Source: Adiantum capillus-veneris
Lineage: Eukaryota > Streptophyta > Polypodiopsida > Polypodiales > Pteridaceae
Direction of reading: 5' to 3'
Assembly (NCBI GenBank): GCA_014529385.2
Contig: CM043962.1
Location: 129,394,074 to 129,458,073, forward strand
DNA length: 64,000 nucleotides
The position numbers were made by a program, and so were the translations under genes. A model generated the notes under the pieces. That model did no database searches. It had not been told where the DNA came from and was given only the letters and a program-made list of their open reading frames with translations. Below, in pieces: positions 34,901 to 44,868 of this stretch (the first letter of the stretch is position 1; every line of letters begins with the position of its first letter).

Positions 34901-36306
34901 CAGCTATTGACATGGCAGTCCTATATTGACATCTTTGCAAATTAGGGAATTGGATTTTTGCACCAGTTTTTGGCTTGGCAGCTTTTGGGGTTTTGGGTAT
35001 GGCAATTTCTTCTCGAAAACCCGCCGGGGTAATTCAAGGTTTTGGCGGGTGAGGGAAACCAAGTCTCGCAGTCTCTGGGGCCCTACGGGACTCTTGGGCG
35101 CTGTCACGCCCCTAATGGGGTTCGCCAGGGATCTCTTGGATAAACTAACAAGGGCGCAAGTTCTAAAAGATTGAACGGGCTCTCCATCCCCAAGGCGGTG
35201 TCTCAGGTCTCTCCATGGGACTGAAATCAGTGACAAAAGCTTCACCTTGCGAGAGTAGGTCGGGCCTGGGTCTGACGTCCCAGTTCGCTAAAGGGAAAAA
35301 AAAAGCTTTTGAAGAGAGTTGCTTTTCAAGGCGAGGGGCCTTAAATATTGTAACTTGGTCCTCTCTCTAGCATTACGAGTTTGTAGAAGTAGAGCAGAGC
35401 CGACAATTGTACTTTACTACTTTTGTCGAGCAATAAAGAAAGAAATACCGGAAGGGGTGCCAGACTTTGGGGCTCGTGCATTTGGAAGTGGATTTGTGTC
35501 TACTCTCTCTCTCTCTCTATTCAAGTTCAGTTGTTGCAGTTTTCGTTTGTGTGTTGCTATTGATTTCTGGCTTGGAGTGTCCAAGCCTGTAACAGTTGCA
35601 TAGTCCGATGTGGGGATTGCGATAGAAACTACCTCAGCTGGTATTTTTGATGATCTTCTCTCTAAGAGGCAGCTTCTAAATTATGATCTTCAAATGACTC
35701 CGGTGCTCCATACAACAGAGCACTGTGCACAAAGTCTCATAGTCCTTGTTGGTTTCCTTGCCTACTTTGTGCAGCTTTTGGATGGAGTGCTTCAGCCCAT
35801 AGTGCAGTTAGTATCTTGGTGGGTGTCTTCTTGAGCCATTTTGGCAGATGGATCCACTTTGGCAGTTGCATGCTCATTTAGATTTGTGGTGTGATAGTTG
35901 CTCTTCCTAGTGCATGCAACAAAGTTTCCTATGATTTGACGTCCACACTGGTCATTGGAGGTTGTTCCCTTCAGGACATACCTACTTCCCTTACTCATGT
36001 ACTGGCATGGAGTTGCATACAGGTCCGTCTTGGACTAGGAATTAGTTGCAGTTTGTCCGGACATCTTTTGGCAGTGGAGAGGGATACTTTCTCTTACTCT
36101 CTTTGATTTTGGTTCCAGGCCACATGTACATGTTATGGGAGTCACCCATCTTGGGTGATTTAGTTGCATAGGAAGAGATTGTTGAAAGGTTGTGGAAGTT
36201 ATCCATTGTCTGGATGTTTTCATTTTCTATTTCATAGCTTTCAGACAGAGTATTGATGTAACTTTTGGTCTTGTAGGTCATTCTTGGCGACATTTAATAT
36301 AACATT

Positions 36307-36357
<51 letters not shown>

Positions 36358-38136
36358 ATGGAGTAAGTACTAACCGTGCATTGTTCTGTTGGTTTCATAG
36401 AAGCTCAGCCATCTCCAACACTCCTCTGACTTTATCCCACTTCTGGCTTTCTAGAGCTCCTTTTCTTCTTGTGCAGAACTTGGTAGCAGGGTCTCTGTCT
36501 CTTGATGTTACCATAGTAGCTTTAATCTCAGTAATGATGTGTATACTGATGTATGTTTCCAATTCACTGCGAGAGTAAGGTGATAGTTGCTTGGGGAGGG
36601 GTTCCAGACCGAGGAAGGTCAATAGTTGTCGTGACTCTCAGTTCCGATGGAGCTCCTTGAGATTTATGCACTCATGACACATGGTGGTTGTAGTAGTTCT
36701 CCATGGACCCTTGTCGTTGGACAGTTCATATCTCAGTAGCCAAGGTTGTCCGGATCATCTGGATTTTCTTGTATTGGCTTGGAGATTCGCCTTTCGTGCA
36801 TGAGGTATGTGACTGGTCACTGGAGATGCAGATTTTGGAGGGTGGAGTATTTGTAGAGCTGGGAAATGATCCAATACCCGTAGTTCATGCCATCACCCTC
36901 GGTTTTGATGCCATCTCTTGGAGTGGTGACTTTGGTATAGCACTGGTAAGTCAATCGAGTTACGTCAGAGATTGTTGCAAATATCCTTGTCCATGAAACC
37001 TTCACATGACAGTCGCTTGTGTGAGTGCGTGCATGCGTGTGCATGAGTGTGTGAGACGGGAGGATAATGCTGCAGGCTAGGGATTGCAATGTGAGTATCG
37101 AACGGGTACAGAAGCGGGAGAGCGGCAACGATGGGTAAAAGGGTGGGCTGTGTGGGCTTTGGCTACCAGTGGCGGCTGAGCAGTGATGGCTGGAGCAGGG
37201 TGTGGTTGTGGGTGGCGACAGGCTTCAAGCATAGCAAGTGCTAGAAGAAAGAAAAGGATATTGATGATATCGATTCAGATGCTGAACCTGCTTTTGGGGC
37301 TGTGGCAACCTGGGGAGGTGGGGCTGCTTTCTAGCTGTAAGGGTGAAGTCCTCTCACATACTTTCTGGTTTAGTCATCTATCCACCTTAGAAAGTTGTAG
37401 TTGACATGGTTTCAATTTCTTTTACTTGGTTGCACTTAACTGAATCCAAGGATTTATATCCTTGTCATGAGTATTTACTCGACCCTGTTTAACCTTGTCG
37501 AAATTATGAGTTTTGTAACAAGCTTTTCTTTTTAGTAGCGTACTGTGTTTGTCTGCTTATGCTTCGTTGTCTTTGCTTAGTTGGATGTGGCTGCTCCTGG
37601 ACTTGCTGAGAGAAGTCCACCTATTGTGCTTGCCAAATTAAATGCAGAAAAGTACACAAAAATCGCATCAAGATTTGATGTCAGGTACATACAATCGTTC
37701 TCTCTTTTAAAATCAGTGTGAGAAAGTCGCGTTTGACTTCAGCATGACGTTTGCTTGATTTTCAGGGGTTATCCCACGCTCAAATTCTTTATCCACGGTT
37801 ATCCTGTGGATTACAAGGGTTCTCGCAAAGCTGCATCTCTCTCGTGGCATCTTGAGAAGCTTGCAAGTCCTGACATAAAAGTGGTGGAAAATGAAGATGA
37901 ACTACATAACTTCCTGAAAATTGCAGATGATAGCTTCCCTTTCTTTATTGGTTTTGGGACCGCCAACACTATGTTCTCAGATGTTGCCAAAGAATTTAAG
38001 ATTAAGGCTTGGTTTTTGGTTTTAGAGAGCTTTACAGAGAAGATAATGGAGAGGTTTGATTTCGATAAAAGTCCTGCTGTTGTAGCTCTTGGCCGAGATC
38101 AAAGGGAGCAGGAAATTTTCTATGGCCCGTTTGAAG
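31935..38136 (+). CDS. Protein disulfide isomerase-like, PDIL5-2 type, first three exons (partial)
   Basis: Exons: 31935-32129 (65 codons), 37581-37684, 37766-38136, each with GT donor and AG acceptor and matching phases (0, then 2, then a donor at GAAG|GTATGC). The first exon gives a hydrophobic signal peptide ([12 protein letters not shown]) and a thioredoxin fold with [17 protein letters not shown], so the redox CxxC is CFHC (residues 56-59) where most PDIs have CGHC. Exon 2 continues with [19 protein letters not shown]. Exon 3 has the cis-proline GYPTLKFF and a second thioredoxin-like region ending [11 protein letters not shown] and FYGPFE. This order fits plant PDIL5-2, an ER-membrane oxidoreductase for disulfide formation in secretory proteins. 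About 223 residues are present, roughly half the usual length. The C-terminal part with its membrane anchor is not in the window. ATG 31935 is chosen because it starts the signal peptide. Intron 1 is 5,451 bp. Confidence 0.85.
33844..34060 (-). repeat. Antisense LTR fragment, same family as 34721-35600
   Basis: The reverse complement shares with 35380-35600 the series GCAATA(AA)GAAA, GAAATAC(C/T)G(G/A)AAGGGG, TTTGGGGC, CTCTCT and TTCAGTTGTT, and ends in a CA (TTGGCA) as the plus copy ends GTTGCA. The left end is therefore the 3' end of the LTR. How far it extends to the right is uncertain. Confidence 0.6.
34721..35600 (+). repeat. LTR of about 880 bp in intron 1 (plus strand)
   Basis: It starts TGTTCTTAGTGACG directly after a polypurine tract (AAGAGGGG, 34713-34720) and ends AACAGTTGCA at 35600, giving TG...CA ends. 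An AATAAA signal lies at 35432-35437, followed by CT-rich DNA. A hairpin GTAATC-GAGGGT-GATTAC (34686-34703) sits 17 nt before it. It is therefore a 3' or solo-like LTR; no coding region belongs to it in the window. Confidence 0.7.
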
Positions 38137-39323
38137 GTATGCTCTAATTTTGGTGCTCCCTGTGCCTACTGTATGATCATACATCTGTATCCACCCTTCT
38201 TTAAATCTGTGAAGGCTTGCACTTAGCAACGGATGTTACATAGGAGTAGAATATGCTGGAAGGCGTTTAAGCTATTTATGATTAGAGATGTTTTGCGACA
38301 AGGGTTGAAAGGAAGGGTTTCATGGACATTCTTTTTGTTGTTTCTGAATGTGTATGTGAAGGGACTATATGAAAGCACAAGAGCACATATTTCAAATATA
38401 CCTATATTGCATGTGCTGTTTAGTGTCAGCTGTCTGGTTATTAGGGATCTGATACATTTAAAGCTGAAAGTTTAAAAGAGATTAACCTGTTTGCAACTAG
38501 GAAACGGTTTAGACTAGGCGTAGAAATCTGGGGACTTGTTGCCAAAGATTTTCTACCTCACTTGTTTTATGAAATGATGAAGTATGAAAACTATTGGAAG
38601 GTTTCTTCAAATACTTATTGATGAGAATGGGATCGTGCTAGCTAGGGTGGATGAAAGACAAACATGGTGCACACTAGTGAGTGTCTGTAGGCTAGATTAT
38701 CACTCGAGCGAATTAGGTTCCAAGATCAATTAACTTGAACTCATAAACACGATCTTGAGTAGTTGCTAACCCATTATAAGCTTACCATCAACAAGGGAGA
38801 TGTAATGCAAAATGGAATGGGTTTGTTTATTCATGGATGAGCTTTAAGTAGCTCTACTACCTTGCACCACTACATGTGGGATAATTCCACCTTTTCTTTC
38901 CTTTACTCATACTTTAGGACTCGAAGAAATTGAAGAATCTGACGTCTCTGGCACACTCCAATCGAGGAGCAAAAAAGAACATCTCCAATCGAAAAGACCA
39001 TCCCCAATCCAAGAGACAAACTATCTCTAATCCAAGAGATACTCAACATCTCTACTCAAACAGATGTATAAAATTGAGACCAAGCTAGTCCAAGCTATCT
39101 CCAAACAAATACAACTGAAGGGGAAAGGCCAAAACAAAAGCTAGAGAATGTCGTCGTAGACTAGAAGGCTACTGCCGCCTTCTTCTTCATCTTCATCTTT
39201 GTCTTCTTCCGCCAAATAGACTTTGGGCCTTGGATTTTTGTTGGTGCTGCCTCTGTTCTGGTTGAAACACTTGGAAGAAAGATGACCCTTCTTCCTGCAA
39301 ATGATGCAAGTCTTTGATGCTAG

Positions 39324-39939
39324 ACAATCCTTTGCTGTGTGCCCTTCTTTGCCACACTTGAAACAAGTTTTGTTACTAGAGCTAACTACAAAAGCTCCTC
39401 CCCCTGAAGTAGCATTCCTCCCTGTGCTTCTTCTCCTCTGACATTAGAGAGTTGATTACATCTTGGAAATCTGGTGTTTGATCCTTCTCCTCAATGATGG
39501 TCATAATTTGATCAAAGCTCTGTGGTATGGCTACTAGAAGAATTGCAATTTTGTCCTCCTCTGGTAATGCACTGTTTACATAGGCTAGTTGTGTGATCAT
39601 GCTTTTAAGGTGATTGACCAAGCTTGCAATGTCTTCGCTATGTTCCATTCTTAATTTATATAGATCTTTTTTTAAGCTCACTTTGCTCTTCTTTTTCCTA
39701 GCTCCAAAGCTTTTTTCTAGTGCTTCCCATGCAGCTGATGAGGTTTCACAATCATCAGTAAAGTGTACATAATTGTCATGTAGTGTAGTGATTATGATTC
39801 CTAATGTCTGCTCGTCCTTGGCTTGATTTTGTGCGCTCATAGCTAGTGTATGTATGTATGCTTTATCAATGGATGACGGATCAGTGATCGTTGGCTTGAC
39901 TACTCCCCATAACTGCTTTTTCATTAAGTAGCCTTTCAA
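39324..39939 (-). pseudogene. Copia-type gag of element H
   Basis: The minus-strand frame 39939-39382 has a UBN2-type gag: LWGVVKPTITDP, WEALEKSFG, KSKVSLKKDLYKLRM, VNHLKSMITQLAYV and LLVAIPQSFDQIMTIIE. After a frame change the zinc knuckle CFKCGKEGHTAKDC is coded at about 39365-39324. Gag packages element RNA in virus-like particles. Nothing of protease, integrase or reverse transcriptase follows. The N-terminal part of gag upstream of 39939 is poorly preserved. Confidence 0.8.
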
Positions 39940-40668
39940 CTTGGTCTACCAAGTGTGAAATTCCTCCCCGTTAAATTTCCTTCTGTGTTGCACGAAACGT
40001 CAACCTACCTGTAAGAACATGAAATGGAAATCTATAGGACAAGGAAATGGCGGGGGTATACCCATTTGATAGTAGCCAACCACAGAGAAACAAAACAATT
40101 TGAGCTCGCGGGAAAGCAAAAACAAGTGCTTGTGGCTTTCGAGTCTTCCTCTTCATTAACACGTATTGATGGAAGCTTCCCTCGCCTACGATCGTGCCGA
40201 GAAGAGAATTCTGCAAAGTTCTGGAGCTCCATGTGTGTTTGCAGAGGAATAGTTCCTTGTTTCTCAAGTTTTAGAGTTTCTTTTGGATAAGAGGGCTTAG
40301 TTTTTAAAGATGGGTGCCCGGTTCAAACACGCATGCTCAAAGAGGTAGGCTTGATTTTCTTTTAATAATCCAACGCCAGCTTGGCTTTTTTGGGGGGCAA
40401 AATAGGCGCTGTTTCAAAGCGTTTCGAGGCAGTTAGAAACGTGCTCCCTCGCCAGAAACGTAGAAACGCGTTTCCTGAGGCTGGGGGGCCGTTCCCTGCA
40501 ACACAGATTTCCTTAGCCTTTTCTCTTTCATTGTGCTTATGGAGGGGTCTTAGCTTAGGAGACTCTCCTAGCCAGTGCCTATCTCTCTCTTTACACAAGC
40601 ACAAATACCCCTTGAGAGATGATATAAAATTTATTTTAAGTTATTGTGCTTGGCTGCAAAGTTTTGAA

Positions 40669-40672
<4 letters not shown>

Positions 40673-40746
<74 letters not shown>
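40673..40746. repeat. (GA)n microsatellite, 74 bp
   Basis: The longest uninterrupted dinucleotide run of the window. It lies in the leader region of H between its gag and its primer-binding site. Confidence 0.95.
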
Positions 40747-40748
<2 letters not shown>

Positions 40749-41790
40749 CCTTTTGTGAAGCTCCTCTTCATTGGAGTGAGGCTCCTCTTCACAAATGGTG
40801 GTGCCTTTTACTTTGAAGTAGCCAAATGAAGTCTTTTGAAGCTCTTGGCTTCGAGGTTCGGTCTTTTAATGGCCTTGGAGATTCCTTCCTTGAAAGCTTG
40901 GTGGAGGCCTCTTGATGTAGATTCAGCCCGTGAGAAGGGGGGCTAATGGCAAGAAGAATGCCCTTGCAAGAACTCGGCCGTGAGAAAGTCCTCTAAAAGA
41001 GGGGCTTTGTGTCTTGGAGGTTTGGCTCAAGGTTGTGGGTCGGCGGGCTTACAAGCCGGTAGGAGCTAGTCCACCAGGTAGGCGGGGGAAGGGGGCCCCC
41101 GTAGGGGCGGACCAGAAAGAGTGTTAAAATTGGCTTGAGCGCCTTTGGGTCAGCGCCGGTCGGCAGGAGCAGGAGGCTCAGTGAGCTTGAGCTAGTGGCG
41201 GCTTTGATGGGCGCTGTCAAACAGAGATAAGCTGCAGGTGGCCAGTTTCCGGGGCAGGTCGTGGACCCGGGACGACTATGTACTTTGCCTTGGAGGTTGA
41301 CCTTTGAAGCTATTTGGGGCTTCTTTTTCTACAAAGAGATGGTGGGCATTAAATGCCTTTTAGGTACACACACACATATTTTTTTTTTCGAGTCGTTGCA
41401 AGAATTCGAGAAATTGATGGGCTAATTTGCAAGAAATTAACCAATCAATTAAATACACATACGAGATCCGATTAGAGCAAATGGATATTTGTTGGAGAGC
41501 TCTTGCTGGTTGCTTCAGACACACAGAAATCATGTAAAGCGATGGCGCCTACAGTGAGGGCAATGGGGCTGCAAAGGCAAGTTGAAAATGGTCATAGATA
41601 AGCACAATAATTGAGAATTACATACACGATCAATGCTAAATATGAGTTCCCCCTCACCTAATCACCAAAGCGTAGTGGAGCATGCTCTTGCCCAAGCGGG
41701 TATTAGGGATTGGGATTATTAAGCTAATGCAAATAAAGATTAGGGGATGCTAATCACACAAATGGATAACGGGAAACCTAGCTAGCATAA

Positions 41791-41808
41791 CCTGGAGCTT
41801 TGTTACCA
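41791..41808 (-). promoter_or_regulatory. Primer-binding site of element H
   Basis: The complement reads TGGTAACAAAGCTCCAGG, two bases inside the 5' LTR. It matches the usual initiator-methionine tRNA complement TGGTATCAGAGC at 10 of 12 positions. Confidence 0.75.
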
Positions 41809-42147
41809 CTTGATGAGAATGGGATCGTGCTAGCTAGGGTGGATGAAAGACAAATATGGTGCACACAAATGAGTGTGTGTAGGTTAGATTATCACTTAAA
41901 CGAATTAGGTTTCAAGATCAATTAACTTGGACACATAAACACGAACTTGAGTAGTTGCTAACCCATCACAAGCTCACCATAAACAAGGGAGATGTAATGC
42001 AAAATGGAATGGGTTAGTTTATTCATGAGATGAGCTTTAAGTAGCTCTACAGCCTTGCACCACTACATTTGGGATAATTTCACCTTTCCTCTCCTTGAAT
42101 CATTCTCTAGGACTAATCTCACACCTTACACTTATTCTCAGAAACTT

Positions 42148-42467
42148 TGTAACGCTTCACATTTGTAGACGGTGGGAACCAGTCCTTAGATGACATACAC
42201 GGGCTCTAAGTTACTTAGCGGAGTTACCATCAGTTACCGGATCCTGTGCGGCTGTGCGGCTAGTTAGACTCCAATGCGGCCACCTATAAATAGCACCCAC
42301 TAATCCCATTTTGGGGGGCTAGACTCTTGATTCTGGGCTCGGCTCTAGAACTCTAGAATTACGCTTTGTATCTTGTAGAGCTTATGAGCATTGAGTGCTG
42401 TACCAATTGTACATGTGAACTTTTGTACCTCTGAACCAGTTTATGAATCTGAATATACATTTGCAGC
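42148..42467 (+). repeat. LTR family E, copy 2, left part
   Basis: TGTAACGCTTCAC begins a region collinear with 16295-16640, with a TATA box CTATAAATAG at 42284-42293. It is cut at 42467 by element F; the rest of this LTR resumes at 55650. Confidence 0.6.
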
Positions 42468-42852
42468 TGAAACAAAAGGAGAGAATGGATCTCCCGGCTA
42501 CACGGACTGCCCACAGACACGCGTCGGACGAACCACCCGACCATAGCCACCATCCTGCAGCTCCCCCATGCTGGGGCAGCGTCCGAGGACATAGGCGTGC
42601 ACTTGTAAGACCGAGCATCCCATACCACCCGGCCTCACCTCCTCGAGGTGACCTCGCGCACTCCTAGTCTCGCGAGCTAACCACTGGCACTCTGCCAATG
42701 GGGTTCGATAACTGCAAATGAGGCCTTGGCCTCCCTTTTATAATAATGGCCGTCCACACTGGCCAGGGTTTACACTACGTCCGTCCGCACACTGGATGCC
42801 CATCCCGACAGTGTCTGGGCTAGATTCCCTCTCCTAAGAGCAGGACATAACA
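42468..42852 (-). repeat. 3' LTR of element F
   Basis: 385 bp, plus-strand ends TGAAAC and CATAACA. Matches 55287-55649, from which it differs by a few short indels. Confidence 0.85.
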
Positions 42853-42891
42853 TACTTCCCTCCTTCAGAACCATTGATGTCCTCATCAATG
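42853..42891 (-). promoter_or_regulatory. Polypurine tract and terminal hairpin of F
   Basis: The complement of 42853-42868 is CTGAAGGAGGGAAGTA, abutting the LTR. Right beside it a perfect 8-bp stem CATTGATG/CATCAATG (42872-42891) has the loop AGGA on the coding strand. Confidence 0.8.
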
Positions 42892-43311
42892 AAGTGGGGA
42901 TACTGAGCTTTCAGAGCTCTAACTGGTTTCCAAGTAGCAAACCTTGCAGATTGACTCGTCCATTAATTAAGTACTCCTCATAAGCCTTTTGGCACGAATG
43001 GCGGGTACGTTGATCTAAAACTGCCGCTGGTTCTCGAGGAATATACTAAGTTTGCATATCTTGCTATACATTTTCCTTGGTAGGCACAAAAACTACGGCT
43101 TCGTCCAATTTTACTCTAAGGCGGATGACCTTGAAACACTGGATGTACACTAACATCCGAAGGAAGAGCTAGTTTATAGGTAACTTGGCCAAGTTTCTTT
43201 GTGATCAAGAATGGACCACAATATCTAGCTGAAAGTTTATAATGCTTTCCCGTTCGCATAGTCTTGGAATCCTCAATGTCCTTGCACAACAGAAATCAAT
43301 TGGATGCATGA

Positions 43312-43964
43312 CTATAGTCGGCTACGAGATAACAACCTTTGTCGTCTTTTCATACCCATCGGTGGTCTTTGAGCTGGTGCCATGTTAAGCTGGTATCTGT
43401 ACATAGTTGTCCAAGGTATCTTCAGATAAACCCATTGTCCCACCTCTAGAGTCTTGGGAGATCTCTTTTGATTAGCATAAGTAGTGACTTGATCATGAGC
43501 CGTTCTTATACTATCCTTAGCCAATTCGAGCATCTCTTGCATGTCATACAAGAAGTCACGAGCTTGGCGTTCCTTGAGTTTTTCTAAGCCAATAGCAATT
43601 GGGGATTTAGGCTCAAATCCATACATCAACGTGAATGGGCTAAATCTAGAAGCAGAATGCTTGCTACTATTGTAGGCAAACTCTAACTGTGGAAGATACC
43701 TTTCCCAATCAGACTGCGTGTGAGAGACATAGGCTCTCAACATGTCCTCTAACCTCTGATTCATCCTCTCAGTTTGTCCGTCGGAGTCAGGATGGTCAGA
43801 AGATGACATACTCAACTTCGTCTGAAGATGAGCAAACACATCTCCCCAAAATCGGCCAGTGAACTTAGTATCTCGATCACTGACGATATCCTCTGGTAGA
43901 CCATACAGCTTGTCAAGCTGATCAACAAATAAAACCGCCAACTCATGGCTTTTAACTGTCGACT
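43312..43964 (-). pseudogene. Element F integrase, distal part
   Basis: The minus-strand frame gives LPEDIVSDRDTKFTGRFW (second catalytic D), SDHPDSDGQTERMNQRLE (catalytic E in GQTE), YAYNSS-like FAYNSSKHSASRFSPF and GQWVYLKIPW. It is the direct continuation of the integrase interrupted at 50622. No chromodomain is seen; the end is broken (RRQRLLSRSRL), with a frame change around 43380. Confidence 0.85.
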
Positions 43965-43969
43965 TCGTT
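43965..43969 (+). repeat. Target-site duplication of G, left copy
   Basis: TCGTT, identical to 50618-50622. Confidence 0.9.
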
Positions 43970-44868
43970 TGTAACTAAGTCAGACTTTGTAAATAATTAA
44001 TTTATTTACGAGAAAAGAATTATCTAATTAGTTGTGTGCACACCAGAATAGACCTAGCAGTTCTAAGGCCTCAGGTGAGCCTAAATGCGGGCTAGAACAC
44101 CTCAGAGGGACCTTAACAGAAATTACCCTGAAGCCCTAGTGCTTGGGAAATCGGGTCTTCAGAAAGGGGTAAGCAGTAGCCTCAGATTTTAGGCTCAGGA
44201 AAAATACGCGCGTCAGTATAAGCACATGAATGAGATGGGGTCCTTAGAACAGTGACCCTAAGGCTAATAAAGCTAATAAAGCCTTAGGGTAAGTTTCGTG
44301 AAATTAAATTTAACGGTCCGTGTCCGGGCGGGCGGCCGGACAAGTGTGAACAGGTAAAGGCGGTGCAGTGCCCGTGCGGCATTGCGCCGGCAGACCTTTG
44401 GTGTTCTCATAAAAGAATCATTGGTAGCAGTTGTTAGTTAGTTGCACATTTTTTTAATTAATGAGCTAGAAGTTTTTAAAGTCAAAAGTTGAATGGTTTT
44501 TAAGTTTTTAAAGTAAGTGTGCCAAGTGGCACACTTACCAATGCAAACTAACTCTCTCTCTCTCACTCTCACCCTCTCTCTCTTCCTAGCGTCCCCTCTC
44601 CTTGATGGCTATTTAGGAGCCCCCCCTCCCCCATTTTCAGGGCTGGCAGTGCACCTACCCCCCCTAATGTGAGCGTGCTCTACACGGTGGAGCCCTCCAT
44701 TGAAGCTTGAGAGCAGCCCCTTGCGACATATGTGGTAGCCTTGTGCTCCCATTGTCAAGAACAAGGGATCTCACAATCATAGACACCTTCTGGTGAAGTT
44801 TCATCGCGAGAAGCTGCCGTAGACGCTCTCTTAGTAGAGTGCGGCTGCTGTAATTCTCTGTTTTCAGC
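43970..44868 (+). repeat. 5' LTR of G, 3'-truncated
   Basis: Matches 49105-50003 base by base without gaps. The remaining ~614 bp of LTR, the primer-binding site, the leader and the gag start are missing. The break lies at CTGTTTTCAGC, which occurs twice in the intact LTR around a hairpin. Confidence 0.9.

Larger units (their letters stand above)
32130..37580 (+). other. Intron 1 of the PDI gene, filled with LTR debris
   Basis: Besides the LTRs listed separately, two antisense sequences resemble the initiator-methionine tRNA primer-binding site: complement of about 32938-32953 (TGGTATCAAAGCACC, good match) and complement of about 36896-36907 (weaker). (CT)n lies at 36309-36353. Open frames inside show no known protein domain, so the elements are non-autonomous or decayed. 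Confidence 0.6.
38619..42130 (-). mobile_element. Ty1/copia derivative H with LTRs, PBS and target duplication
   Basis: Direct repeats 38619-38921 and 41811-42130 bound the element, and both outer sides carry CTTAT (38614-38618, 42131-42135), the 5-bp target duplication. On the minus strand the right copy is the 5' LTR (TGTAAGG...CATCA, 320 bp). Two bases after it lies the primer-binding site TGGTAACAAAGCTCC. Only gag and a zinc knuckle are coded. The left LTR lacks the 16 bp that should start it (TGTAAGGTG...), and no polypurine tract precedes it. One internal deletion that removed pol, the tract and the LTR start explains all of this. Located about 480 bp after PDI exon 3. Confidence 0.85.

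Noticed and set aside
38137-38151. Reading PDI exon 3 through to the TAA at 38145 as a natural gene end
   Set aside because: A good donor (GAAG|GTATGC) occurs where the family protein continues, and the read-through would give a protein of half length without the usual C-terminus. A truncated gene cannot be fully excluded.
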